Assembly (NCBI GenBank): GCA_021777685.1 | Contig: JAJYDH010000174.1 | Location: 1-11,332, forward strand | DNA length: 11,332 bases | Direction of reading: 5' to 3' | Origin: Planctomycetota bacterium | GTDB taxonomy: Bacteria > Planctomycetota > Planctomycetia > Isosphaerales > Isosphaeraceae | Part shown: positions 1-6,980 of the stretch, one piece after another | Layout of the letters: each line of letters opens with the position of its first letter | How positions within the stretch are numbered: the stretch's first letter is position 1 | The notes under the pieces: generated by a model | Databases searched by the model: none | The model's input: the letters and a program-made list of their open reading frames with translations, nothing else | Told to the model about the DNA's origin: nothing | Program-made: the position numbers and the translations under genes

Positions 1-57
1 GCCCCACCATCTTCCCGAAATGCTGGTGGGGCTCGCCCGAGGCTCGACCCACCCTAC
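1..57. repeat. Palindromic intergenic repeat downstream of ptsI
   Basis: Positions 1-9 (GCCCCACCA) and 24-32 (TGGTGGGGC) form a perfect 9-bp inverted repeat around a 14-nt loop. The right arm overlaps a second, imperfect palindrome at about 26-52, whose outer arms are GTGGG and CCCAC, and the unit ends in CCCTAC. The GTGGGGCTCG...CTCGACCCACCCTAC pattern resembles dispersed GTAGGGTGGGTCGAG-type intergenic repeats that I recall from several bacterial phyla; that resemblance is from memory. The unit lies about 45-100 bp beyond the ptsI stop. It could fold at the mRNA 3' end, but no T-run follows, so a classical terminator is not claimed. The left edge is cut by the window. Confidence 0.5.
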
Positions 58-102
58 ATGACCCGATTCATCGCCGATCCATGATTTGAGACCACAACGG
101 GC

Positions 103-1881
103 TCAGCCCGAGTCGAAGACCTCCAGGGCGCTGGAGACCTCGTGGAGCCTGGCGGTGAGGTAGCCCCGGATCTCCTCGGAGGTCTTGAGCTGGAGGATCT
201 GGTGGGCGAACCGCTCGGCCTGGGTGGTGGTGACGGCCGCGAGGAGGGCCTTGATCGTGGGGATGAAGGCCGGGCTCATGCTGAACCGGCGGAGCCCCAT
301 GCCGAAGAGGGCGAGGACCGACCGGGGCTGGCCGGCCATCTCGCCGCAGACGGTCACTGGAGTCCCGGTCCGCTGGCAGGCGTCCAGGACCATCTGGAGG
401 ATCCGGAAGATCGCCGGGCTGAGCGGCTCGCAGAGGTGCGCGACCTTCGGGTTGTCGCGGTCAGCGGCGACGAGGTACTGGATCAGGTCGTTCGAGCCGA
501 TCGAGATGAAGTCGGTCTCGCGGAGGATCGAGTCGATGCAGACGGCGGCGGCGGGGACCTCGATCATCACGCCGGTCTTGACGTCCTCGCCGAAGGGGAC
601 CCCCTCGCGGCGGAGGTTCCGCCGGGTCTCGTCGACCATCCGGTTGACGTGCCGGAGTTCTTCCAGCGTCGTGATCATCGGGAAGAGCATCGAGACCCGG
701 CCGTGCCGGCCGGCGCGGAGGATCGCGCGGATCTGCCTCTCGAACAGGCGGGGGTGCTCGAACGACAGCCGGATCGACCGCCAGCCCATGAACGGGTTGG
801 CCTCGTTCCGTCGGCCGAGATACGGCACCGTCTTGTCGCCGCCGAGGTCGAGGGTCCGGATGGTCACGATCCGGCCGGGCGAGTCCTCGATGATCTGGCG
901 GTAGTGCTGGTACTGCTCCTCTTCATCCGGCACGTCCTGGTGGGTGAGGAAGAGGTATTCGGTCCGGAAGAGCCCCACGCCCGACGCCCCGACCTTCTGC
1001 GCCGCCTGGGCGTCGGCCGGGTTGTTGATGTTGGCCAGGAGCTCGATCTGGGCGCCGTCGGCGCTGAGCGCGGGCTGGTCGCGGTTGAGGACCAGCCGGT
1101 CCTTCAGGTCGAAGAACTCGCGCTGCATCTTCCGGTAGGCGGAGGTGGTCTCGGCGTCGGGGCGGATCAGGACGACCCCCTCGCGGCCGTCGACGATGAT
1201 CGGGTCGCCCGAGCGGACCTCGGCGGTGATTCCGACGACGCCGGAGACGGCCGGGATGCCCCGGCTCCGGGCGAGGATCGCCGCGTGGCTGGTCCCGCCG
1301 CCGGTCTCGGTGACGACCCCGGCGATGGCCAGGCTCCCCAGGCTCATCGCCTGGCTGGGCAGGATCTCGTGGGCCACCAGGATCACCGGCGAGTCGCCGT
1401 CGACCCCCGGCGCGATGTGCGTGGTGTGGCCGGTCGGGTGCACGGTCAGGTGCGAGCCGATCCGCGAGATCACGTCGCGGAGGTCGGCCACGCGCTCGCG
1501 GAAGTAGTCCTGCTCGATCCGGGCGAAGCTGGCGGCGTACCCTTGCAGGACATCCTGGAGCGCCGAGAGCGCCGAGACCCGCTGCGACTCGATCAGGCCG
1601 CGGACCCTGGCCAGCATCGACTCGTCGTTGACGATCTGGAGGTGCGACTTGAAGATGTCAGCCTCGGCCGGCCCCAACTGCTCGGCGACCTTCAGGACGA
1701 TCGCCTCCAGCTCGGCCGCCGAGGTGGCCACGGCGCGGTCGAACCGCTCGACCTCCGGGCCGACAAGCTCCGGCCCGGCCAGAGTCTGGGGCTCGGCGGA
1801 CCCGAACACCGAGTCGACCCGATAGGCGACCCCCACCACCACGCCGGGGCTGACCGCGACACCTTTATGCATAGGACGCAT
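103..1881 (-). CDS. ptsI: Phosphoenolpyruvate-protein phosphotransferase (PTS enzyme I)
   Basis: Cytoplasmic first enzyme of the phosphotransferase system. It takes phosphate from PEP onto a histidine and passes it to HPr. All 592 residues fit the usual enzyme I length of about 570-590. The N-terminal domain (about 5-240) carries the phosphohistidine signature TETGGGTSHAAILAR (191-205), with the active His at 199. The C-terminal PEP-binding barrel has GLFRTEYLF (303-311), Arg342 in IRTLDLGGDK, the metal-binding region GVMIEVPAAA (437-446) with Glu440, SIGSNDLIQYL (460-470), and the catalytic Cys512 in VCGEMAG. Nothing essential is missing. Two starts are possible: ATG at 1881 or ATG at 1872 (MHKGVAVSPG). 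The second begins where the family's conserved N-terminus begins, and neither has a clear Shine-Dalgarno sequence. No ptsH (HPr), EIIA or GAF domain is nearby, so the phosphate acceptor is not visible here. It may serve a regulatory rather than a sugar-transport PTS, but that is inference. Confidence 0.96.
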   Translation of the reverse strand: MRPMHKGVAVSPGVVVGVAYRVDSVFGSAEPQTLAGPELVGPEVERFDRAVATSAAELEAIVLKVAEQLGPAEADIFKSHLQIVNDESMLARVRGLIESQRVSALSALQDVLQGYAASFARIEQDYFRERVADLRDVISRIGSHLTVHPTGHTTHIAPGVDGDSPVILVAHEILPSQAMSLGSLAIAGVVTETGGGTSHAAILARSRGIPAVSGVVGITAEVRSGDPIIVDGREGVVLIRPDAETTSAYRKMQREFFDLKDRLVLNRDQPALSADGAQIELLANINNPADAQAAQKVGASGVGLFRTEYLFLTHQDVPDEEEQYQHYRQIIEDSPGRIVTIRTLDLGGDKTVPYLGRRNEANPFMGWRSIRLSFEHPRLFERQIRAILRAGRHGRVSMLFPMITTLEELRHVNRMVDETRRNLRREGVPFGEDVKTGVMIEVPAAAVCIDSILRETDFISIGSNDLIQYLVAADRDNPKVAHLCEPLSPAIFRILQMVLDACQRTGTPVTVCGEMAGQPRSVLALFGMGLRRFSMSPAFIPTIKALLAAVTTTQAERFAHQILQLKTSEEIRGYLTARLHEVSSALEVFDSG

Positions 1882-1911
1882 AGTCTAGCAAGAACCGGGC
1901 GGCCGACACAA
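1882..1911 (-). promoter_or_regulatory. Weak promoter candidate for ptsI
   Basis: On the minus strand, TTGTGT (1911-1906) and TAGACT (1887-1882) are separated by 18 nt. They match the sigma-70 consensus boxes at 3 of 6 and 4 of 6 positions. The -10-like box directly abuts the first ATG, so transcription would begin near 1875. The mRNA would then be leaderless or nearly so on the second ATG (1872), which would explain the missing ribosome binding site. This is a match by eye only and may be chance. Confidence 0.2.
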
Positions 1912-2009
1912 ATCGGAATCGGGGCGAGAAGCGGGGATGGTCTTCGGAGCGGGCAGTGCAAATCTCGTGCCCCATCGCGAGACGGGCCGACGGCGGCCGG
2001 GATCTCGCA

Positions 2010-3056
2010 TCAACGCCCGCCGAGCCGATACGTATAGCTGGCGAACCGCTTGCCGTCGGCCCCCGCATCCTCCCAGCCGAAGGGGTGCCGGCCGTAGTGC
2101 CAGAGCCGGATCGAGGTGTCGGCCATCGGCGTCACGCCGATCAGGGCCAGGCGGTGGCTGAAGGCCCAGTCCTCGCCCAGGTAGTGGAATTCCCCGTCAC
2201 CCTGGGGCACGACCTCCGGCAGGAAGAACGGCCACTCCCCCCGCCCCCACTTCCGGTTGCAGAGGGGCAGCTTCAACGCCTCGACCATCCGCCGGAGGAC
2301 CGCCGCCTTGATCCGGAGGAACCCCGTCGCCGCGTACTTGAGCGGGTAGAGGCCGGGGGCCTTGGGGCCGAAGACGACCTCCTCAATCCCGTCGGCGAAG
2401 ATGCTGGCCAGCTCCCGGCGCCCCTTCTTGGCGTAGACGCCCGAGACGACCGCCTCGGGACGGTCCAGGAGCCGGAGCGCGTCCCTCGGGTCGAATCCGA
2501 TGTCGGCGTCGATGAAGAAGATCGACTCGGCCCCGTCGTGGATCGCCCCGGAGGCCAGCCGGTTCCTCGCGACGTCGATCGACGAGCTTCCGCCCGAGCG
2601 GACGACCTTCACCCCGGCCTCTTCCAGCTTGCGGAGCGGCTGCTCGCACTCCCAATCGATCCCATTGAGGTGCGGGACCAGGACGGTCGACCGCGACCGA
2701 TCCGGCGGAGTCGCCGGCCCGGCCAGGACGCTCGCGGACTTCGGATGGTCCGAGGCCCGGCGCGCGGCCTCGGCGACGGCCCGACGCCGGACGTCCTCAT
2801 CAAATCCGGCGTCGTCCCAGAGCCGGATGACGGCCTCGACCCACGGAGCGACCTCCTCGGCCATCGGCAGCGTCCGGGTCGCGGCGGTGATCCGCTCGGG
2901 CAGCGGGAGCACGATCGCGAAGTCGCCCAACGCCCCGGGAATCCGGACCCGGTCCGAGCCGACCACCGGGATGCCCCGCTCGACCGCCTCGGAGGCCCCC
3001 GCCGACCGGCCCTCGGGCCGGAGGGCCGGCGACAGGCAGACTCTCGTCAGGGAGGA
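2010..3056 (-). pseudogene. 5'-truncated two-domain glycosyltransferase (GT-B tail + GT-A domain)
   Basis: The reading frame stays open to TGA at 2010. Its upstream end runs straight into the 33-bp repeat, and the only start available near the beginning is a TTG (3068) inside that repeat. Counting residues from that TTG, 9-105 look like the end of a family-4 glycosyltransferase: RVCLSP, then SEAVERGIPVVGSD, then a C-terminal helix ending in EAARR. The nucleotide-sugar donor half and the whole N-terminal Rossmann domain are absent. Residues 127-335 form an apparently complete GT-A domain of the SxxxARN...DAD type found in bacteria and phages: SIDVARN (163-169), FFIDADIGF with the metal-binding DAD at 187-189, HYLGEDWAFSHRL (295-307) and RLWHYG (321-326). 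The ancestral protein probably glycosylated surface polysaccharide or protein. The GT-A part could still work if an internal start were used, for example Met69, but I see no strong ribosome binding site. GC content is normal for the window, so this is a resident gene broken in place. Confidence 0.75.
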
Positions 3057-3083
3057 AATTGGTGTCAATTCATTTTTCCGACT
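3051..3083. repeat. 33-bp direct repeat, copy 1 (RAYT-associated)
   Basis: It begins GGAGGAAATTGGTGTC and ends CATTTTTCCGACT, and is identical over 33 bp to 4516-4548 in the same orientation. The bases on either side differ, so the repeat has sharp edges. It forms the break point of the glycosyltransferase remnant. The core GGAAATTGGTGTCAATTC (3054-3071) is also shared, with three changes, by the inverted copy at 5268-5285. Confidence 0.93.
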
Positions 3084-3208
3084 CTGGTCATTCCGGAACG
3101 TTCAAAGCCGATCAATGGGAGCCGAGCGGAAGGGCTGCCATTTCGCGAAAGAAACATGACGTCAAGGTCGATGCCAGACCTGTCTCGCAAGGACGCATGC
3201 AGAGAAAT
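3084..3208. other. Intergenic stretch between repeat copy 1 and the repeat-protein gene
   Basis: These 125 bp are the 3' flank of the minus-strand repeat-protein gene. They contain a perfect 10-bp palindrome, TTTCGCGAAA (3141-3150), with no T-run. At its edge, continuing into the stop codon of the next gene, AATTCATTTTCCGA (3206-3219) matches the 33-bp repeat apart from one missing T. No gene was found here. Confidence 0.5.
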
Positions 3209-4483
3209 TCATTTTCCGAATAACGGAGCCTCGAAGACAGGCCGCCCGTCCTTGTCCCACAACTGGAATCTCGGAGTGCCGATCGCATCGACCCATGACG
3301 CGGCCCGTGCCTGTCCATCCGCGCCGGTGTGGGCGAAGTTCGATGACCCATCGGCCTCGACGATCATCCCCAGGCGCCCTCTGGCTTCGCGATCGCGAAG
3401 GACGAATCTAGACGGACCCTTCGGCTCGGCGGAGAGGTCGAGCCGAACTCTGCTTTCGGGATCGAGGAGTCGGATTGTCCCGAAGCCATTTGGCAGACAG
3501 CTCAAGGTGACACTGGGCTTGGCGTCGCTGGCCAGAAGTTGCATCTCGGCGAGCCCGTTTCGTTTGACACCAATCAAGGCGCGTTCCCGTCCGCCTTGAT
3601 CCAGGAAGAACTGTCCGACCGATCCATCCGGCGCGATAACCATCGCCATCTTTTTCCTGCCGTCGAGATCATTCAGGCCGAATTCCGCATGATCATCGGT
3701 GTAAGCACCGAAATGGACCCTTGACTTCAGGCTCGTACCGAAAAGGTCCAAACCAACATCACCATCCGGACGGGCTCCCAGCTTGACTGCGGCCTTACCG
3801 CTCCTGTCCTGGACATTCACCGCCGCGACATCGTCCTTCAACAGGCCGATCCCGACTCGTTCCACGCCGTCGGCACCGGTAAGGAGAAAGCTTCCGCGAC
3901 CGTCCTCCGTGACGCTCATCTGAAGGCGATCCTTGCCATCCCGCGCCGCGATTTGCATCCCGGTCCTGCCTTCGGCCATGGAGGCCAGGGTAAACCGAGG
4001 CTTCGTCTCCTCGCCGAACTGCAAGATCGATCGGCTGACGGAGTTGACTACTGTCGAAGAACTGCCCTTCGCGGGAGGCGCGGCGGATGATCGTCCCGCT
4101 TGATGCCCGAGGAGGAGAGATTGCTTCTCCTTCTCCTGGAAGCAGAGAGAGGAAGAACCGTCGGGAAACGCATGCAACAAGACCTGTTCCTTGCCCGCCA
4201 GGTCGAGGAGCAAGAGCCTGGGAGATCCGGTATCCGCCGCAAACCCAAGTTCGGCCCGTTCCCTTCCCGTCTCATCTCTGAGAACGAATCGCTTGGCCTC
4301 AACCACCGGAGAAACCTCTGCCCGATTTGCCGCTCCGACCATCAGGGCGACCAAGGCCAAGGCGAACAGCGAACCGGCCCGTTTGAGACCGCTGTTTTCT
4401 CGCCTAATCCGGATGTTGTCCTTCTCCAGGCGATCGATTCGCTCGACAAGAACGCTCAGGGAATATTTCGTCTTGATGGCCAC
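3209..4483 (-). CDS. Membrane-anchored coiled-coil protein with beta-rich D-x-x-G repeats
   Basis: I cannot name this 424-residue protein. Residues 9-35 (for example ERIDRLEKDNIRIRRE) form a charged heptad-like coiled coil. Residues about 38-53 (SLFALALVALMVGAAN) are one membrane segment preceded by basic residues. The rest would therefore be outside the cytoplasm. Residues about 64-420 are many short imperfect units of the form F-x-L-x-D-x-x-G-(x)-x-R-x-x-L followed by a small-residue turn: RFVLRDETGRERAELG at 65-80, RFVLRDREARGRLG at 359-372, RFQLWDKDGRPVFE at 405-418. The pattern suggests a beta-solenoid or beta-sandwich stalk, which is inference. The start is GTG at 4483, supported by AAGGGGG five bases upstream. 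Local GC is lower than elsewhere: 32/60 at 3661-3720 and 34/60 at 4261-4320, against 44/60 at 8641-8700. The gene sits between two identical 33-bp repeats, which fits acquisition or mobilisation with the neighbouring transposase. A structural or surface role is a guess. Confidence 0.85.
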   Translation of the reverse strand: MAIKTKYSLSVLVERIDRLEKDNIRIRRENSGLKRAGSLFALALVALMVGAANRAEVSPVVEAKRFVLRDETGRERAELGFAADTGSPRLLLLDLAGKEQVLLHAFPDGSSSLCFQEKEKQSLLLGHQAGRSSAAPPAKGSSSTVVNSVSRSILQFGEETKPRFTLASMAEGRTGMQIAARDGKDRLQMSVTEDGRGSFLLTGADGVERVGIGLLKDDVAAVNVQDRSGKAAVKLGARPDGDVGLDLFGTSLKSRVHFGAYTDDHAEFGLNDLDGRKKMAMVIAPDGSVGQFFLDQGGRERALIGVKRNGLAEMQLLASDAKPSVTLSCLPNGFGTIRLLDPESRVRLDLSAEPKGPSRFVLRDREARGRLGMIVEADGSSNFAHTGADGQARAASWVDAIGTPRFQLWDKDGRPVFEAPLFGK

Positions 4484-4515
4484 TTGACCCCCTTGTTCCG
4501 AGCAAATTCATAGGA

Positions 4516-4548
4516 GGAGGAAATTGGTGTCAATTCATTTTTCCGACT
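4516..4548. repeat. 33-bp direct repeat, copy 2, overlapping the transposase stop codon
   Basis: Identical to 3051-3083. On the minus strand it supplies the last codons of the transposase gene (Ser-Glu-Lys) and its TGA stop (4537-4535), then runs on into GACACCAATTTCCTCC. It lies 32 bp upstream of the start codon of the repeat-protein gene, so it also sits in that gene's promoter region. Confidence 0.93.
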
Positions 4549-5227
4549 TTTTCGGGCGTCCCCGAGGTCGAGGGACCGCACCGAGGCCGGACGAGGCGGC
4601 CTGACGGGCCGACCAACCGGGTTCTCCGAATGGCCGGCCGCCGGCCAAGGACGTGCGGATCGAGCCCAGGTCGCTCTCGGGCAGCGCCGCCAGCACCTTC
4701 GCCCGCCAGGCCTGCGACCGCGCCTCGGGCGTCTCGCCGAGGTCCGACCAACCCGGTAACTCGCTCAAGAGCGGGTCGGGACGGTTCGACGCATGGGCCG
4801 GGTAGCTCGACCACGGATAATCGGCCAGGTCCGAGACCATCGCGGCGCGGATCGGGTTGGCCTCGATGTACCGCAGGACCGTCCACAGGTGGCCATCGTC
4901 CTGGACCGGCGGGCTCCTGAAGCGGCCCTGCCAGACGTGGCCGAGGCTCCGGTGGCGCTTGTGATACCGCCAGGTGTGGGCCACCAGGAGCGACTGCATG
5001 ACGCGGCCGATCGCCACCCCCGGATCGGGACGGAGCAGGAGGTGAAAGTGGTTGGTCATCAGGCAATAGCCGTAGAGCCGGAACGGATATCGGAGTTGGG
5101 CCCGGCCGAGGGCGTCGAGGAACGCGCGGAAGTCGCCTCCATCGTGGAAGACCGCCTGCCGGTCGTTGCCCCGGCTCAGGGCATGATAGATCAAACCTTC
5201 GTCATTCGGTCGGAGAGGGCGTCCCAT
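4535..5227 (-). CDS. REP-associated tyrosine transposase (RAYT, Y1 HUH family)
   Basis: Single-domain HUH endonuclease of the IS200/RAYT (Y1_Tnp) superfamily. These enzymes nick single-stranded DNA at short palindromic repeats and form a 5'-phosphotyrosine link. The 230 residues look full-length. The N-terminus is typical of RAYTs: GRPLRPNDEGLIYHALSRGN (2-21). The metal-binding HUH motif is NHFHLLL (59-65; His60 and His62), followed by HVWQGRF (97-103), and the catalytic Tyr120 lies in VLRYIEANPIRAAMV (117-131). YPWSSY (137-142) is also typical. The tail is basic (RPRGRPKKSEK). Start ATG at 5227. An AAGG abuts the ATG, and a small hairpin, ATCCT-TCGG-AGGAT (5226-5239), covers the initiation region, which could keep expression low. 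Inverted repeats flank the gene (4519-4536 and 5268-5285), and its stop codon lies inside one of them. It is 82 bp downstream of the permease on the same strand, so read-through transcription is possible. Confidence 0.93.
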   Translation of the reverse strand: MGRPLRPNDEGLIYHALSRGNDRQAVFHDGGDFRAFLDALGRAQLRYPFRLYGYCLMTNHFHLLLRPDPGVAIGRVMQSLLVAHTWRYHKRHRSLGHVWQGRFRSPPVQDDGHLWTVLRYIEANPIRAAMVSDLADYPWSSYPAHASNRPDPLLSELPGWSDLGETPEARSQAWRAKVLAALPESDLGSIRTSLAGGRPFGEPGWSARQAASSGLGAVPRPRGRPKKSEK

Positions 5228-5267
5228 CCTTCGGAGGATAGCCGGCCCGGGAGTTCGGTGCCAGCGA

Positions 5268-5285
5268 GGATCGACACCGATTTCC
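5268..5285. repeat. Diverged inverted copy of the RAYT repeat core
   Basis: The reverse complement of this stretch is GGAAATCGGTGTCGATCC. It matches the core GGAAATTGGTGTCAATTC of the 33-bp repeat at 15 of 18 positions, in the orientation opposite to the copy at 4519-4536. With that copy it brackets the transposase gene, giving a unit of about 770 bp. Confidence 0.65.
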
Positions 5286-5309
5286 CACCGGGGACTGACC
5301 AGAGGTCGC

Positions 5310-6980
5310 TCAGGCGTCGACGGGCCCTCCCTCCGGCTTCAACTCCGGCGGCCTGCCCCATCGGCCGAGGGCCAGGAGCAACCCGGCCGACACCCAGTAG
5401 GCCGCCGCCCAGTGGTACGGGGTCTGGAGCTTCGACGCCTCGAACCGCTTCTCGTCCCCGAGCTGGCGGATCGCCTCGGTCGGGAGCACGATCGGCCCGG
5501 CGGGGAGCGGCGAATGGATCACCCCGAACAGGGCGCAGGCCCCCGCCAGGACCAGCGAGATCACCGCCGGGCGGAGCCGGCCGTCGATCAGGTGGGTCAG
5601 GATCGACCCCCAGAGCAGGCTCGTCACGATGAAACCGCCCGAGAGGATCGTCACCGACTGGAACCAGTGCTGCGCCTGCGGCGACCATTGCTCGAAGGGC
5701 TTCGCCTCGCCCAGGATCTGTTTCAGGGCGAGCACGGCCAGGTACGCCAGGGCCGGCACGCAGGCCAGGGCGACCGCCGGGTAATGCTTGACCGGCGTGG
5801 CGTGGAACGACTGCGCGGTGATCTCCAGGCCGACGAAGATCAGGATCGGGAAGACGACCGACTTGGGCAGCAGGTAGAAGATCCAGTCGAAGTAGCCGAA
5901 CACCCCCGCCCCGCCGATGAACAGGGCGGTCGCCAGCGTGTACGCGGCCCCGGCCCCCATCGCCTTGTAGGCCGGGTGGCCGATGTAGGGGGTCGACTGG
6001 ATCACGCCGCCGAAGACCCCGCCGACCACGGTGGCGAACCCCTCGGCCGCGATGATCGGGCCAGTCGGGTAGTCGTCGCCGGCCGACGCGGCGCTCTCGG
6101 TGCAGTCGATCCCGCCGACGACCGTCGCCAGGGCGAGCGGGATCGCCACCGGGAGGTACGACAGCGTCCCCCGCCACGACCCCCGGAACCACTCGAACCA
6201 CTCCGCGACCGGCACCGGCAGGGCCGCGCGGAGCGCCAGCGAGGGCCGTCCCGGCTCGCCGCCGCCCAGCCCCGGCCCCAGGCCGCAGAGGTTCATCAGA
6301 TAATAGAGGAAGCAGCCGACCACGACCGCCGCCAGGGCGCCGGGGATATCCCTGGGGAGCTTCCAGCGGGCCGTCAGGGTCGCCAGGATCACGGTCAGGG
6401 CCGCCATCCCGGCGATCGGCGTCGCCGCGATGTCGACCAGCGGCAGGAAGCTGATGAGCACCAGCGCGATCGCCGTGAGCGACCCGAGCAGGCCGGCCCT
6501 CGGGATCATCCGCCGGATCAGCCCGCTGAACGGGGCGCACGCCAGCTTGAAGACCCCCGACGCCAAAATCATGGCGATCCCGACGAACCACGCGTCCCTC
6601 GCCGCCGCGCCCGCGTCGAGCCCCCGGGCCTTCGCGGCCAGGAAGGCCGGCCCGAGGATCAGGAAGACGGACCCGAACGTGCTCGGCGTGTCGAGGCCGA
6701 GCGGCATCGCCGTCACGTCCGACCTCTGGGTCCGTCTTGCCAGTCGGAGCGCCATGATCGTGAAGATCAGGTCGCCGACCAGCACGCCGACGGCCGTCCC
6801 GGGGATCATCCGGGTCAGGACGAAGTCTCGGGGGAACCCGTAGACGCCGACGAGCAGGCCCGTCATGAGGATCATGTCGCCGACGTTGTCGAGCATCAGG
6901 CCGAAGAAGGCGTTGACGTCGCCTCGACGGGCCCAGGCATGGCGGGGCATCGAGAGCGTCGGGTCGAGGGTGGCGGACAC
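5310..6980 (-). CDS. NCS2/AzgA-like multispanning permease, substrate unknown
   Basis: Inner-membrane transporter, 556 residues from the chosen start, with a dozen or more hydrophobic segments. The layout recalls the nucleobase-cation symporter-2/AzgA (xanthine, uracil, hypoxanthine) families. A polar AMPLGLDTPSTFG motif (91-103) follows the first helices. A conserved acidic loop with GGIDCTESAASAGDDYPTGP (289-308) leads into EGFATVVGG and then GGVFGGVIQSTPYIGHPAYK (320-339), like the E/G and GGxTxxT regions of NCS2 proteins. The usual NCS2 nucleobase-site motif is not clearly matched, so another substrate, even an inorganic anion, is possible. The frame is open upstream to 7253, but that extension is Pro/Ser/Arg-rich and lies in the intergenic repeat region. 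I chose GTG at 6980 (protein MSATLDPTLSMPRHAW), with GGAG ten bases upstream; ATG at 6950 is the alternative. The C-terminus is short and soluble. No partner gene in the window suggests the substrate. Confidence 0.85.
   Translation of the reverse strand: MSATLDPTLSMPRHAWARRGDVNAFFGLMLDNVGDMILMTGLLVGVYGFPRDFVLTRMIPGTAVGVLVGDLIFTIMALRLARRTQRSDVTAMPLGLDTPSTFGSVFLILGPAFLAAKARGLDAGAAARDAWFVGIAMILASGVFKLACAPFSGLIRRMIPRAGLLGSLTAIALVLISFLPLVDIAATPIAGMAALTVILATLTARWKLPRDIPGALAAVVVGCFLYYLMNLCGLGPGLGGGEPGRPSLALRAALPVPVAEWFEWFRGSWRGTLSYLPVAIPLALATVVGGIDCTESAASAGDDYPTGPIIAAEGFATVVGGVFGGVIQSTPYIGHPAYKAMGAGAAYTLATALFIGGAGVFGYFDWIFYLLPKSVVFPILIFVGLEITAQSFHATPVKHYPAVALACVPALAYLAVLALKQILGEAKPFEQWSPQAQHWFQSVTILSGGFIVTSLLWGSILTHLIDGRLRPAVISLVLAGACALFGVIHSPLPAGPIVLPTEAIRQLGDEKRFEASKLQTPYHWAAAYWVSAGLLLALGRWGRPPELKPEGGPVDA

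Noticed and set aside
142..2037. 631-codon plus-strand frame across ptsI
   Set aside because: It is complementary to the well-supported ptsI frame, and its product is biased Asp/Glu/Gly/Arg/Leu without motifs.
3057..3068. TTG start codon for the glycosyltransferase within the 33-bp repeat
   Set aside because: The codons from it are repeat-derived, there is no ribosome binding site, and half of the GT-B domain is missing, so it is not a genuine start.
3564..3574. TTGACACCAAT, an 11-base match to the repeat core inside the repeat-protein gene
   Set aside because: It encodes Ile-Gly-Val-Lys in a normal repeat unit of the protein and the match does not extend, so it is probably coincidence.
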